64,000 nucleotides of DNA from Echinarachnius parma (GCA_037951105.1 JBAMJV010003263.1:124001-188000); one strand, 5' to 3'. Positions 46,656 through 58,332 are shown, numbered from the stretch's first letter. The notes: generated by a model not told the origin, from the letters alone. Made by a program: numbers and translations.

Positions 46656-46739
46656 TGTTCTACTCCACAAATAGTAAGTCAAGTTGCTTAGATTCAATTT
46701 CAACTTCATGAACATTTACCTGGATGAATAATAATCTTC

Positions 46740-47380
46740 ACTATCATTCTAAAAAGTTATTATTTTATTTATTACTTTGTTATTATAAAAATTGCAAGAA
46801 ATAACAAATATAGGTAGATGGTCAGATATTTCTGAGTATATCAGTCCACTTAAAAGTTTATTACTTAAAACGTTACTAAAAATATTATCAATTAGTATAG
46901 CTGAAACAAAATGTATTCATGTGGGTTTATCAATTAAGGGGAATACATTATTAGAATATAAAACATTTTGAAATGTGTCACTATTACTATTTTTACCTGG
47001 TAAAGCAAGATCAATATTAAGTAAATATTTTTGATTTTCACCTAATAATACATTTTGTACAGCATCAAAAGATTCAATGAAATCATCAATATATGTATTG
47101 GGCGGTCTATAAATTACTCCAATAAAATATTTGTTACTCTTATTATTATCAATTTATATGAACAATGTTTCTGCTTCTTTAATTTCTTTATCAGTTTTAC
47201 CTCCACCTCCTCTTTCTACTGGACGGTCAACACGCACCATATTATAATTGTCAATATTATACAAAGGGAGAGATCTTGAGTCGAGCCATGTCTCCGTTAC
47301 TCCTACGATAGAGAAATGATAATTATTAATTGTATACAAAAGTGATTGATCGGAAAGCGCCAGAAACGTACCGAACATGG
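46740..47380 (-). pseudogene. LINE J endonuclease domain (APE type)
   Basis: Minus strand: LLYTINNYHFSIVGVTETWL then DSRSLPLYNIDNYNMVRVDR and PVERGGGG (start of the domain with catalytic Glu in TETWL), frame change, YFIGVIYRPPNTYIDDFIES, FDAVQNVLLGENQKYLL, then FQNVLYSNNVFPLIDKPT, SAILIDNIFSN and ISDHLPIFV (SDH catalytic His). All core APE motifs are traceable in order though the frame is broken several times. Confidence 0.8.
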
Positions 47381-47484
47381 CATAATCGGATAGGTCACAT
47401 CATGATAAATATTGATAATCATTTATTAGACCCGTGAGTAGTGTAAACGATGTAAACAAAAATAAGAGCCCCTGTGAGCCCCAA

Positions 47485-47518
47485 AATAGCCCTCGTGAAT
47501 AATTTCACGAGGGCGTTT
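47485..47518. repeat. Hairpin CCCTCGTGAA/TTCACGAGGG
   Basis: An inverted 10-bp pair around a 4-base spacer; the sequence 'atagccctcgtga' recurs 50 bp downstream. No function inferred. Confidence 0.6.
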
Positions 47519-47519
47519 T

Positions 47520-48360
47520 TCTCCTTCACAATTTTCAAAATAGCCCTCGTGAAAAAAACAGTATTTTTTGGGTTGTTCAATATCATCAACATTTATATTC
47601 AGACTTCTCGCATTACCATGTAATACACTTAGAGGGCTCTCATTTTGAATGTAGCATTACATTCATCTACAGAATAATATTGACAGTGTGTATGTGTTTG
47701 ATTAATTATGGTCATTAAATATTGAGTCCGGTTCTAATTGATCAAAATTCATTAATAAATATTATTTTCGTTTGGGCGGCATCTTGATAAGTGTAATGAT
47801 GAATGAGAACAAGCAAGATTGGGATGAAGTGAGGGGGAAAAAGATGATGAAATGTTGATGAAGGCGAATAAGGGGCAAATTGGGGCATTTCAAAATTACT
47901 ATCGACAGAAAAAATGAAAGAAAACAAAACCAGGGCTCATTACAAACGACTTAAAACCTTAAGTATAGCTATAACTGTCTATATTATTCTTCCGAACATA
48001 GTAATACAAACATATAATTTTGCACTAAAAAATAGTTATTTTCAAGTATACGTTATAATAAGTTTGTATTTATAGAATATTAGTACATAATATACCAATA
48101 CAATACTTTTCAGTTTAAACTACATTTTCGAGATCATACACATGGAATACATGGAATGTTCTGTTTTCCAGAACAATCAAAATTAGTAGAGTATTCTAAA
48201 TATTGTGTGCATAATTTGAATTAAGATGTGCTTATCTCTTTTTTCAATGTATAAACCGAGATTAAAATAATATTTTATTATACATATTTCTTATTATTTT
48301 AGTATCAATTAAGGCAAACTATAATTAATAAAGAAAACAAAGCAAAATAACAAATCTACC
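47520..48360. other. AT-rich intron-like spacer
   Basis: Lies between LINE J and the donor tandem repeat and has no recognisable feature; probably intron of the Ig gene. Confidence 0.35.
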
Positions 48361-48528
48361 TATAGTGACAATGCTACTAGATCATACTTACCTATAATAT
48401 GGTAATGAAACTATTCATAATGACAATGCTACTAGATCATACTTACCAGTATGATAATTAAGCTACTGATAAATACAATGCTACTATATCATACTTACCT
48501 ATGTGATAATGAAGCCATTCATAATTTC
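48361..48528 (-). repeat. Tandem array of a 52-55-bp unit containing a 5' splice donor
   Basis: Three units share 'GTAAGTATGATCTAGTAGCATTG' (written in parts here: GTAAGTATGAT, then TAGTAGCATTG) on the minus strand, with donor GT positions at 48,498, 48,446 and 48,391, spacing 52 and 55 bp. The first is the donor of the Ig exon; the unit also carries part of the exon end ('attatgaat.g.ttcattatca'). Confidence 0.8.
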
Positions 48529-48946
48529 CCGAGGGCTCTTGTTCCATCGTAACCAGCATAGCGTCTAGTCTCTCGATCCCAGACCCAGTGATGTTACTCG
48601 CTACACACTGGTACACGGCGTTCCTCGCCTCTACCGACGGTGTAACCGCGACCCATTTACTCTCAGTCCCGTCTTTGTTTCTCCAGGCCTTGCTCTTCAT
48701 CGTCGGTATGACGGACAACGTGTCGGCGTTACGAAAGAAGAGTGATATGTCCGCAGTGGACCCGGTGATCGTGCACGACATCTCGATGACAGATGATATG
48801 TTGCCTGCAAATGTGCAGGTCTGCTCTTCATATGGGTCCCTGTCGCACTTCACGATGTCCACAGTTGGGTACGTAAGCAGCGGTGCAGCTGTTATAAAGA
48901 GTCCCCCAAAAGAAGAAACAATGCACTCCGTTATAAAGATAATCAT
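48499..48946 (-). CDS. First coding exon of an immunoglobulin-domain protein
   Basis: Minus strand, ATG at 48,946, upstream in-frame stop TAA 12 bp before it, ending at the donor ..ATAG|GTAAGTATG (exon phase 1, usual for Ig-domain exons). The encoded 149 residues begin with a hydrophobic signal-peptide-like stretch (MIIFITECIVSSFGGLFITA), then an Ig-like domain: MSCTITGSTADISLFF with the first Cys, and NAVYQCVASNITG with the YxC motif of strand F, about 58 residues apart. Two N-glycosylation sequons (NIS, NIT). Likely an extracellular or membrane adhesion or immune-type receptor. Other exons were not identified; they should lie at lower coordinates. The family is not resolved, and a pseudogene or an exon of a repeated gene cannot be excluded. 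Confidence 0.7.
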
Positions 48947-49029
48947 AATGACGTGTTAAGGCGTGCACACAATTATTTGGGCTGTTTCCCGCATTCGGTA
49001 TAACATCCTAATCCAAGTCTGAAATACAG

Positions 49030-49038
49030 GGTATATAA
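49030..49038 (-). promoter_or_regulatory. TATA-like box upstream of the Ig exon
   Basis: GTTATATAC on the minus strand, about 85-90 bp upstream of the ATG, would place a start site near 49,000-49,005. Short motif in AT-rich DNA, so weak support. Confidence 0.25.
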
Positions 49039-49639
49039 CTGCAATGGCTAAGGTTATCTGAAACTACAAGGGCAAAGATAAAAACTACATTGGGCCTATG
49101 TTAGTTTATGTAATACGCGAAATTGCAGCATAAGTCAGAGTCCATAGTCAAATTTGAGGAGAAGTACTCTATGAACATGAAGGCATTCTAGTAAGAAAAT
49201 CAATGTTTCACTGAAGGCTGCACGCCCGAGATACTGAGAACCCTGGAGACTTAAGGCCTGGGGTACTGAAGGCCTGAGAGACTGAAGGACAGCATGACGG
49301 ACTCAAGGCCTGGGAGACTAAAAGCCTGATGGACTGAAGGCCTGGGAAACTAAAGGCCTGAGAGACTGACGGCATGGGAGACTACAAGATTGGGGGATTG
49401 AAGGCCTGAAAGACTGACGGCCTGGAGACTGAAGGCACGGGAGACTAGATGATTGGTGACTCAAGGCATGGGATACTGAATGCCTAGGGGACTCAACGGC
49501 TGATATGCTGAAGGCATGGGAGACTACATGATTGGGGGATTGAAGGCCTGGAAGAGTGAAGGACTGGGAGACTGATTGAAGTCAAGGGAGACTAGATTAA
49601 TGGGGACTGAAGACGGAAGACGGAATATCTCATCCTATG

Positions 49640-50420
49640 CTCTCCTCAAATGAGGTAAAATACCACCCCAAGAGGTTTTGGTTGGTCAAGCTTCTCCCCG
49701 AGTAAAAGTGCGCGAAATCTTGGAGTCTAATTTGATCAGCATATGAACATGGACATACATATCTCTCATGTCTGTCAAACTGCCTACTTCCAACATCGTA
49801 AGATTGCCGCGATACGACTACTCCTCACCCGTGCTGCAGCAGAGAGCCTCATCCACTCCCTAATAACATCCAGATTTAACTTCTGCAATAGCCTTCTTGT
49901 TGGCCTTCTAGCTTCAGCAATGAAGATATCAGACTGTACAGAATGCAACTGCTCACTTACTCACGGGAAGGAATAAAGTATGACCACATCGCGCCAATCC
50001 TGGAAGAATTGCACTGGCATGCTGGTTGAGTACAGGATAAAGTTCTAGGTCTTACTACTGACATGCAAGGCTGTCCACGATCAGGCCCCTCGATATGTTG
50101 CTTCCTTGGTGGCCTTGGTGGAAAAGAATCAGTCTCGTCCAGGGCTACGCTCATCAGGTCTTCTTCTCCAAGTCCCACGGACACGACTTCATAGGTATGG
50201 TGATCGTGCCTTCTCTTCAGTTGATCCACGTCTCTGGATCTCCCTCCCTCTTGTGCTTCGCAAAATTTACAAACGTGAAGGTTTCAAAGCAGGCCTAAAA
50301 ACTTTTATTTGTAAGCAATATGTGCAGTAAATTGAGTTTTTAGAAGAGCAGGCGCCTTTAAAAGTTTGAACATATAAATGGCGCCATACAAGTGCTGTGG
50401 ATCATCATCATCATCATCAT
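49640..50420 (+). pseudogene. 5'-truncated L2-like LINE RT tail inside the minisatellite
   Basis: Plus strand: HRKIAAIRLLLTRAAAESLI, HSLITSRFNFCNSLLVGL, a break, YDHIAPILEELHWH, a frameshifted middle, then YGDRAFSSVDPRLWISLPLV and LKTFICKQYV. Same C-terminal tail type as at 1-371. It ends with an (ATC)n run at 50,401-50,420. Only about 0.75 kb, typical 5' truncation by target-primed integration. Confidence 0.85.
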
Positions 50421-50852
50421 GAGAGACTGCAGGCCTGCATGATGCACTCAAGGCCTGGAATACTGAAAGCCTGAGAGACTGCAGGCCTGAGAGACTGAAG
50501 GCATGAGATACTAACAGCCTAGGGGACTCAAGGCATGGGAGACTGAAGGCCTAGGGGACACAAGACCTTAAACGCTGAAATCCTGATAGACTGAACGCAT
50601 GAGAGACTGAAGGATAGGGGGATCGAATGCCTGAAAGACTGAATGACTGCGAAACTTAAGGCCTGGAGGAGTGAATGCCTGGAGCCTTAATTACTTGGTC
50701 TAGAGATTCAAGGCCTAAATACTGAAGTCAAGGGAGACTAGACGATTGGGGACTGAATGCCTGGGAGACTTAAGGCCCCAGGGACTGAAGGCCTGGAATA
50801 CTGAACGCCTGAGAAGCTGAACGCCTGGGAGACTTAAAGCCTTGGAGATTGA

Positions 50853-51830
50853 AGGCCTGAGAGGCTGAATGCCAGGGGGACAGAAGGTATATGAGAGATT
50901 GAAGGCCTAAACAACTAAAGGCCCTGGAGACTGATCGCCTGATATGCTGAAAGCCTGGGGGACTAAAGGACTCAGAGACTGAAGGCCTGGAAGACTGGAT
51001 TGATGATAGACTGAAGGACTGGGAGACTTAAAGCCTGGGGGACTAAAGGCCCGAAAGACTGAATGCCTGCATGATATACTTAAGGCCTTGGTGAATGAAA
51101 GCCGGTGGGAAGGAAGACCTGAGAGACTGAAGGCCTGTATGGGGGAATAAAGGCCTGGGAAACTGAAGGCCTGAGAGGCTGAATGCCAGGGGGACAGAAG
51201 GTATGTGAGAGATTGAAGGCCTAAACAACTAAAGGCCCTGGAGACTGATCGCCTGATATGCTGAAAGCCTGGGGGACTAAAGGACTCAGAGACTGAAGGC
51301 CTGGAAGACTGAATTGATGATAGACTGAAGGACTGGGAGACTTAAAGCCTGGGGGACTAAAGGCCCGAAAGATTGAATGCCTGCATGATATACTTAAGGC
51401 CTTGGTGAATGAAAGCCGGTGGGAAGGAAGACCTGAGAGACTGAAGGCCTGTATGGGGCAATAAAGGCCTGGGAAACTGAAGGCCTGAGAGGCTGAATGC
51501 CAGGGGGACAGAAGGTATATGAGAGATTGAAGGCCTAAACAACTAAAGGCCCTGGAGACTGATCGCCTGATATGCTGAAAGCCTGGGGGACTAAAGGACT
51601 CAGAGACTGAAGGCCTGGAAGACTGAATTGATGATAGACTGAAGGACTGGGAGACTTAAAGCCTGGGGGACTAAAGGCCCGAAAGAATGAATGCCTGCAT
51701 GATATACTTAAGGCCTTGGTGAATGAAAGCCGGTGGGAAGGAAGACCTGAGAGACTGAAGGCCTGTATGGGAGAATAAAGGCCTGGGAAACTGAAGGCCT
51801 GAGAGACTGAATGCCTAGGGGACTCAAGGA
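50853..51830. repeat. Higher-order repeat of 314 bp (three copies) in the minisatellite
   Basis: Positions about 50,853-51,166, 51,167-51,480 and 51,481-51,794 are nearly identical over their whole length. For instance AGGCCCGAAAGA(C/T)TGAATG begins at 51,047, 51,361 and (as ...GAATGAATG) 51,675, exactly 314 apart. Differences are single bases only, so amplification was recent compared with the surrounding monomers. Confidence 0.9.
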
Positions 51831-52759
51831 CCGGGAGACTGAAGGAAGACTGACGGCATGGGAGACCGAAGGATTGCGGGATTGAAGGCCTAGAAGACCC
51901 GAGGCCTGAAAGACTAACATTTAATGCTTGAGAGACTAAAGGCCTGGGAGACTGAAGGCCTGAGAAACTGAGCGCCTGGTAAACTGAATGCATGGAAGAC
52001 CGAATGATTGGATGATTGAAGGCCCGGAAGACTAAATGCTTGAGAGTCTAAAGGCCTAGGAGACTGAAGGCCTGAGAAACTGAATGCCGGATAGACTGAA
52101 TGCATGGGAGACCGAATGATTGGGGGATTGAAGGCATGAGAGACTGCCTGGGAGAATTGAAGGACTGAAGGCATGGTATAATGAAAGGTTGGAGGAATTA
52201 CAGGCCTGGAAGATTGAAGGCCTGAATGACTGAACGCCTGTATACTTAAGGCCTGGGGATTGAATGCTTGGAAGATTGAAGGCCTGGGACATTAAGGCCA
52301 GGTATAATGAAGGCCTGGAAGACTAAATGACTGAGAGTCTGGAGTCATTGGAGACTGTAGTAATGTGAGACCGAAGGCCTGCGTAATTGAAGGCCTGGGA
52401 GACTTAAGCCCAGTGAAACTAAAGCCATGGAAGACTGAAGGCCTGAGAGATTGAAGGCCTGTGAGACTGTAGTCATGGGAGACTGAAGGCCTTCTGAAGG
52501 CCTTCGAGACTGAAGGGAGACTAAAGGCCTTCGAGACTGGAGTCATGGAAGACATGTCAGACTGAAGGCTGGACGATTGAAGGCCTGAGAGACTGACGGA
52601 TTGGGAGACTGAATGCATGTGAGATTGAAGGCCTGGGAGACTGAAGGCCTGCGAGACTGAAGGTCTGGAAGACTGAAGGCATGTCAGACTGAAGGCCTGG
52701 GAGACTGAAGGCCTGCAAGACTGAAGGCCTGCAATATTGAAGGCCTGGGGATTGAATGA

Positions 52760-54122
52760 ACAGTTGATGAAATCTTATCCAAATTTGACCCTATTGTATT
52801 GGGTAAACAATGTTGTTTGGTATGAAACTGTTGCACATGATTCAGAAGTATATTTCAATGATATTGGTATATGATTGAATTTTGGATTTTATTGGGTCAG
52901 CATACGGCAATTATTTACATGCCATTGTAAATTTCCCGTTTATTGATTCATAATCGTGCTACACACTACTGGTCTGTACAGTCAGGCAATGATGAACAAA
53001 ATCAAAAGCACAGCAGTAGAAATTTCAATTCATTTGTGTTTTCCATATAACACTAGATCTCCATATTTTGTTCCCCGAAGTTACTAGTCAAACCAGGGTC
53101 TTAACCCTGGTAAAATTGCAACGTGGACAATTGATTCGCAAAACTGTTCAAGTGTGAACGACAAATGGCAGGAACTTCGACGTGAGCTCGAGAGAGCACC
53201 GGGGTCCTTCATTAATATGGGGGGGAGGGGGGGGGGGCCCAAATTTGCAAAAAAACATGACAAGCAAAACAAAACAAAAATCCCCAACATTTTCCTCACC
53301 CGTAGAGATGGCTACAAACATTGAATTCACCTTATAAGTGAGACGATGAGGGCCAGTATCTTTCGGGGATAATGATGGGTTTGTATTCTCGTTAAATAAC
53401 AGAACATACACACGGTGAAGAAAACAAACATAAAGTGTTCTGGTTAAAGAGATCGATTAACTATGTAAATTTCAACAAAAATAATATGAAGATGTTTATA
53501 TTTCCTCGTGTACCTTGCCGTTCGGCTAAGGGTGACAGAGGAATTTGATTGGTTTTGATATTTCGAATTTATAGTTATGGAAATCGTTATGATTTAATTT
53601 TGATTGCAGTCAAAATTAGTGAGCAGTACGTGATACAATCTTACATAAATGTACACTTGCTGCACCGGACAAACAGTGTTCCTTTTGGGTGAAACAATCG
53701 CACATCATTAAGAAGAATCTTACAATGATGTCGGTAAATGATTGCAGTTTAAAAATATATCACAATTCGACAAATCGTATTACACAGACGAACAAACTTG
53801 AAAGGACATAACGGTTTCCCACGCAGAGTGTACATGGTTATGTTGAATAGCCACGAGTTGTATCCGTGAAAAAAACAATAAATTACACTACCATTCACTC
53901 AAACTCAAATATTGTAGCTGTGTTTTGGCGCCATTTTATGTTATTAATTTGATGTTATTTTATTGTCGCCTTCTGCTAACAAGCGATTCGGACGATGGAC
54001 TTTGTAGAAAAGAATCAATGAGTTCTAAACCTCAAGGCCCTTCGGATAATATTTAGATAAACGTAGCCTCTCAACACAGCCATCGTAAATCTGATTTGAA
54101 TCACGAGATAGTCTGATGTATG
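52760..54122. other. Unannotated spacer
   Basis: Contains a G-rich run at 53,219-53,237 and no supported gene. Confidence 0.3.
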
Positions 54123-54507
54123 TTAAAGGGATCTAGAAGCCTTGTAGACATGTGTAAAAAGTGAAAATTGGTTGATGGAATGTTTATCCCTGAGTTAATA
54201 TGTCCAGTTAGTAATGTGTGAAATTATTACGCTAAATTGAAGTTTTATGGACGAGAAATTGGCGGAAATGCACGGTGATATTAATTCACTCATTGCTCTG
54301 ACTTGTTGACAGTTCTAATTTCCAGTGGATAATGCACAATCCGAACACCTCAATGTTCTTAAATATCCTTTTAGCAAAATGGAAATTCGAAAAAGCAAAA
54401 CCAGTTCCGTGCTTCTATTGGTAATACTAAGCCAACAAGCTATGAGAGAACCAGAAGAGTTCTTTCTAAGTTGTGAGGATTTGGACAATGTTACCACAAC
54501 CCTTTGA
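54123..54507. mobile_element. MITE family V, copy 2
   Basis: Starts TTAAAGGGATCTAGAAGCCT, ends GGACAATGTTACCACAACCC then TTTGAA, a decayed mirror of the start of copy 1. Shared interior blocks with 31,289-31,637 in opposite orientation. Confidence 0.6.
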
Positions 54508-54695
54508 ATGACTGAAAACTGCATAAAATATATCAATTTGTAAAACAATGAATCCATATGTAATACGGGAATTATGGAAGTAAGGTACTTTTCCAGACGT
54601 GTTCGGACAAATAGACTTAATATTTGGCCATGATGAAAATCAAAGACATGACATAAATCGAGAAAAGAATTATGATTGACTAAAAATTAACAATA

Positions 54696-55141
54696 TTAAA
54701 GGGGACACCAGGCAAAGAACAACACATTATTATATGTTTTGGTACCGTTTTGTGATATCAAATAGATACCCAACATGTTGAAAAGGGTTGTGTAGTTCAT
54801 AAACAAAGCAATTAATTTCCACCACTTACGGAACCACTGCTATTTCCTGGTTCCATACGGGTCAACCATTTGCGAGTGCGCCAATGCTATTCACGCGCAC
54901 GTTTGTAAACAATAGATTCCCGGGCGATTCGTTTGCCCTGCACACGTTGCAATTCACCGCACACATAGCAGTCTGCGTAATTCAGACCGCATGAACGCAT
55001 GCTTTAGAATTGTGATGCGTTTCCAATTAAATGTTTTTTTTTCTGGAAACATATTTGTGTGAACTTGTTGATGGAATGGAATACTAAAGATGCTACCTTT
55101 CTTTAATAAGAATATGATTTTTGGGTGGTGGTACCCTTTAA
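54696..55141. mobile_element. Candidate MITE U (TTAA-flanked, 446 bp)
   Basis: TTAAAGGGGACACCAGG at the left and GGGTGGTGGTACCCTTTAA at the right, TTAA both sides, short imperfect inverted ends. No coding capacity. Confidence 0.5.
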
Positions 55142-55920
55142 TGGCCTTATTAGTTTATGCAAATACAAACATATTGGAATAATACAAAACAGCCACATGC
55201 GAGCCAAAGTTTAATGACGCAAGTGCAGTATTGTTAGTTTACCCACAGGGGTCAGATTCGTACCAGTAGTGGTGCGCGAGATAGGAACCCCCCCCCCCCC
55301 CCCCCCCCTCAGTAACATAGACTCACTTTTAAAATCACCCGTTTTCTGCACTAGATTACTGTAAAAGAGTCCGAGTCACCATACCCCACCCTTTCACCCC
55401 TAGAGTATTGTTAAACACATAATATGATCAAATTAATCATTCATGTTTCTTTTTTTCAAAGGAGGGGGCGGGGGGGGGGGGGGCGGGGTGGGGGCATCGT
55501 TTTCTATTGCAAACAAAATGAAGGGTTTGTAATTTTATTGCGCACTTTTTAAACACATACTCTTTAATATTTTCAAACGATGTGTTTAGTCAAGGAGGTT
55601 CAAACGCAAGGAGATACTTTAAACCTTATTAGTTAGGATGGTTTTAAATCATTAATACGGTTTATGGATCCATTATGTTTTTCAAATTCAACCAAAATCA
55701 TTTGGAGCTTGTATTTGTTCTACTGCACCTTGTTGTTTGGTTTATATTGTAATATAAATGTTGATTTTTGTTTATATATCAAATATCTCAGAAATTGAAA
55801 TATAAAGGGATTTACTGTCTATTGACCGAGCATGGTGGCTTAGCGGTTAGACTGAAGACATGGGATAGTTAGTGAAAGGATGGGAGATGAAAGGTTAACT
55901 AATTGTTACAGTTGATGAAA
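55142..55920. other. Spacer with C and G homopolymers
   Basis: C run at 55,289-55,308 and G-rich run at 55,466-55,492; otherwise no supported feature. Confidence 0.35.
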
Positions 55921-55979
55921 TGTTCACCCTCTTGCATTGGGTGAACAGCGGTGTTTTCCTTAAAACTATCACACATCAT

Positions 55980-56490
55980 TTAGGAGAAATGTGGAAAACA
56001 TATTATTGGCTAATGCCTTTGCTGGTATTTCTTCTACTGGTACGCAAAATGTTTATTACAAATATTTTATTGAAGGTGAACATTAAGGAGAGTTCTGAAG
56101 CATGTTTTTTGTGGGTTTGAAACGTTTGCCAATTTCTTTTCCCCAGAAGCGATCGATATTAGGCTCCTCTTCAAGGGATAGTTGAGTTTTTGTAACGAGA
56201 GTAGAGTTTTGGTAAAAACTGAATTTAGTAACCAAAACCTGCACCATAACATTACAGACTAACAGTTATAACTCCACCATGCTCGAAAAGAATACAAAAC
56301 TACAAATGACTAACTAAAAAGCCTGTAATCATTCAGAAGGAGCCGTTAAAAACTCTGTAAATTAAATACTGTGCATGTGATGTTTTTCTGAAATAGTGAT
56401 TAGATAGAGAGATAATCAACAACTATTTGAAAACCTTTTTCGTAAATTTTGGAAAAGAGGAATGATTTTTGTTGAATTCGACAAAGTTAA
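55980..56490. mobile_element. Dispersed repeat plus truncated MITE T copy
   Basis: 55,980-56,135 is the reverse of the repeat at 34,780-34,960. From 56,171 ('aagggatagttgagttttt') a family T element begins and continues to about 56,490, lacking the other half. A short duplicated T terminus ('gagtagagttttggtaa') lies inside. Confidence 0.6.
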
Positions 56491-57146
56491 TGGATCACAT
56501 TATGCCATGTTACCTTAGCGAGACCTGTGTTATATAAAGCCATGCGTGCATGCACATTCGTGTGTTGTTTGTTCGCTCATACAATGAAATGCGAAACATA
56601 ATATTAATTTGTATGTGCACAAATAATAATAATAATGACACTCTTAGCGCAGTAGAATTTATGTTCGTACTAGCTGCGCTATATCAATGTAAATATTCAT
56701 ATATAAATGTTCATAATAGTATTAGTTATATTATTATAAATATGACTCCCCACTAATATCGCGTAGTACATTTACATGTACGCAGCAGTAAGTCATTGTA
56801 ATAATGTATCACGTTAAAACGGTCTCTTAACATGTTAGATTATTTTGTTAGTTGTTGCTAAGTTTATGTATTGATTTATTCAAATCGAAATACAGGATCA
56901 TAACACCAAAAATAAATAAGCTAATACTAAGTTAAAACAGAATCGTATAATGCACTAGGAAATACATTATATTTTGGAAGACCATGTAAATGACTTAATG
57001 GAGTTAAAAAGGTGAGAGTTAATACAAACTAATTTTAATTGAGTAAAATGAAAAATTCGTGATTAAAATTCAAAACAAAACCCACCACTAGTAGAGGCTG
57101 AATTGGAATAATATGTTTTCCCTTCAAAATAGTGATACATTTGATA
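56491..57146. other. Unannotated AT-rich spacer
   Basis: No supported feature beyond a short (AAT) run near 56,625. Confidence 0.35.
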
Positions 57147-57300
57147 CAGTGGCGTAGCGTGGTCGGATGAGGGGGGGGGGGGGGGGGGCACACCTTATGT
57201 ATTGCAATGTTTTTTGCTTTTTTTTGACAAATCATATTTTGCCTTTTTTCTCCAAATCCCCCCCCCCCCCCCCCCCCACTGTAGCTTTGCCACTAGTTTT
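57147..57300. mobile_element. Short hairpin MITE with G and C run arms
   Basis: AGTGGCGTAGCGTGG.. followed by a G run (57,171-57,188) is mirrored by a C run (57,259-57,277) and ACTGTAGCTTTGCCACT. About 150 bp; ends resemble those of the element at 37,574-39,314. Confidence 0.6.
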
Positions 57301-57730
57301 ATCAACTCGGTACAGAAAGAAACATGACACTATTTTTATTGATATAATTATTTTACATCAATAAAATCGGTGTCATGCACGGTATATACAATTGAGGACA
57401 TATTATAGATTGAAAGATACAATCATTAATGCACGGCCTATCATAGTGAATTTACAAAACAAAGGTCTATTTAAAGAATTAGCTAAAACAATTGAGGATC
57501 ACATCATTCAAATGGAATGTTAACAAGCATGTAACTTGAAACAGAGGTGAGAGACGTGTCGTAAGGTGAGCAATTTATTCATGTACCTCCACCAAAACAC
57601 AAACAAATACGATGAACGCGCATTCCGTTATTACAGGACCCACTTTAGAAAAAAACATAGTACCATACGAAATTCATTCCCAGTCCAACCCCTTCATTTT
57701 CAAGGAACAGCCAAAAACCCCACTAATTTA

Positions 57731-57915
57731 AAGTGAAAATTCAGTTTTGGTACAGAGGGCGCTACAAGAAAAAAACTTGTTTGTAAGGTAATGAAAAACC
57801 GAGTGTCAAATTTGAAAGATCATACAATTGTAATGACATAATAAACTTTATTTGATCAAAATCGGTTCAGAGACGGCTGAAATATCCATAAATATAACCA
57901 TTTGTAGCAAGCTAA
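57731..57915. mobile_element. Truncated MITE T copy
   Basis: 'ttcagttttggtacagagggcgct' through 'gatcaaaatcggttcagagac' and 'ggctgaaatatccataaatataa' match T copy 2 in the same orientation; the right half is missing. Confidence 0.7.
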
Positions 57916-58332
57916 TAAAAGCACTGCCGGATCATCTCTGTGAGACTTGATCCAAAGTGTAATTCATGTATTTATGAACCTGGGGAGCACCCAGACCCAC
58001 ATACCAGATACGGGTTACATCATTAACATTAAGTATTCGAAGATCATAAAATAAGTAATAATGCGTATTGCTTTCTTCCGAAGTTTAAGTAGCCTTTCCA
58101 TATCATTTTTTATTAAAATCGCGAATACAACTACACGATAAATAAAATATGCGGTGATTAAAGTGTGATATAAAATTGTTAAGATATATAAAGATACAAT
58201 TTAACTTTATATACAATTGGCAATTTTATTGCACATTGCATGTACATGGTAATGCCATTTTCAGTTTATGATTAATTAAATCACATAAACACACCAAACT
58301 ATCTTCACGTTAAAAAGACGACTCATTTACAC

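Larger units (their letters stand above)
45385..46713 (-). mobile_element. Penelope-like element with inverted terminal arms, internally deleted
   Basis: Arms of about 205 bp (45,385-45,589 and 46,510-46,713) are inverted copies, outer ends GTTCATGAAGTTGAAATTGA and its mirror. Between them lies a minus-strand Penelope-type reading frame (next entry). It is inserted in the endonuclease-RT linker of LINE J. Inverted terminal arms are a known arrangement for Penelope-like elements; target duplication was not convincingly identified. Confidence 0.85.
40228..47470 (-). mobile_element. LINE J: nearly full-length CR1/Crack-type LINE, interrupted three times
   Basis: The minus strand runs from an endonuclease start near 47,380 through linker and RT to a tail gene end at 40,764, a 3' UTR and a 3' pentamer repeat (AAATC)n at 40,228-40,251. 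Inserts: Penelope-like element (45,385-46,713), MITE A copy 3 (44,189-44,748) and element G (41,561-43,461). At both TTAA inserts the LINE reading frame is continuous once the insert and one TTAA are removed. Total LINE length without inserts is about 3.5 kb, so the 5' end is likely shortened. Confidence 0.85.
49205..52755. repeat. 16-bp minisatellite (AGGCCTGGGAGACTGA), about 3.5 kb
   Basis: The unit AGGCCTGGGAGACTGA recurs with substitutions and small indels from about 49,205 to 49,615 and from 50,420 to 52,755. It is interrupted by a LINE at 49,640-50,420. The repeat lacks stops in some minus frames, producing spurious Ser/Leu/Gln/Pro-rich ORFs up to 152 codons. Confidence 0.9.

Noticed and set aside
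48588-48959. 123-codon plus ORF opposite the Ig exon
   Set aside because: Antisense shadow; the minus strand has signal peptide, Ig cysteines, sequons and splice donor.
51535-51993. 152-codon minus ORF rich in Ser, Leu, Gln and Pro, and neighbours up to 52,618
   Set aside because: It is a translation of the 16-bp minisatellite, which happens to lack stop codons in this frame; the repeat is the real feature.
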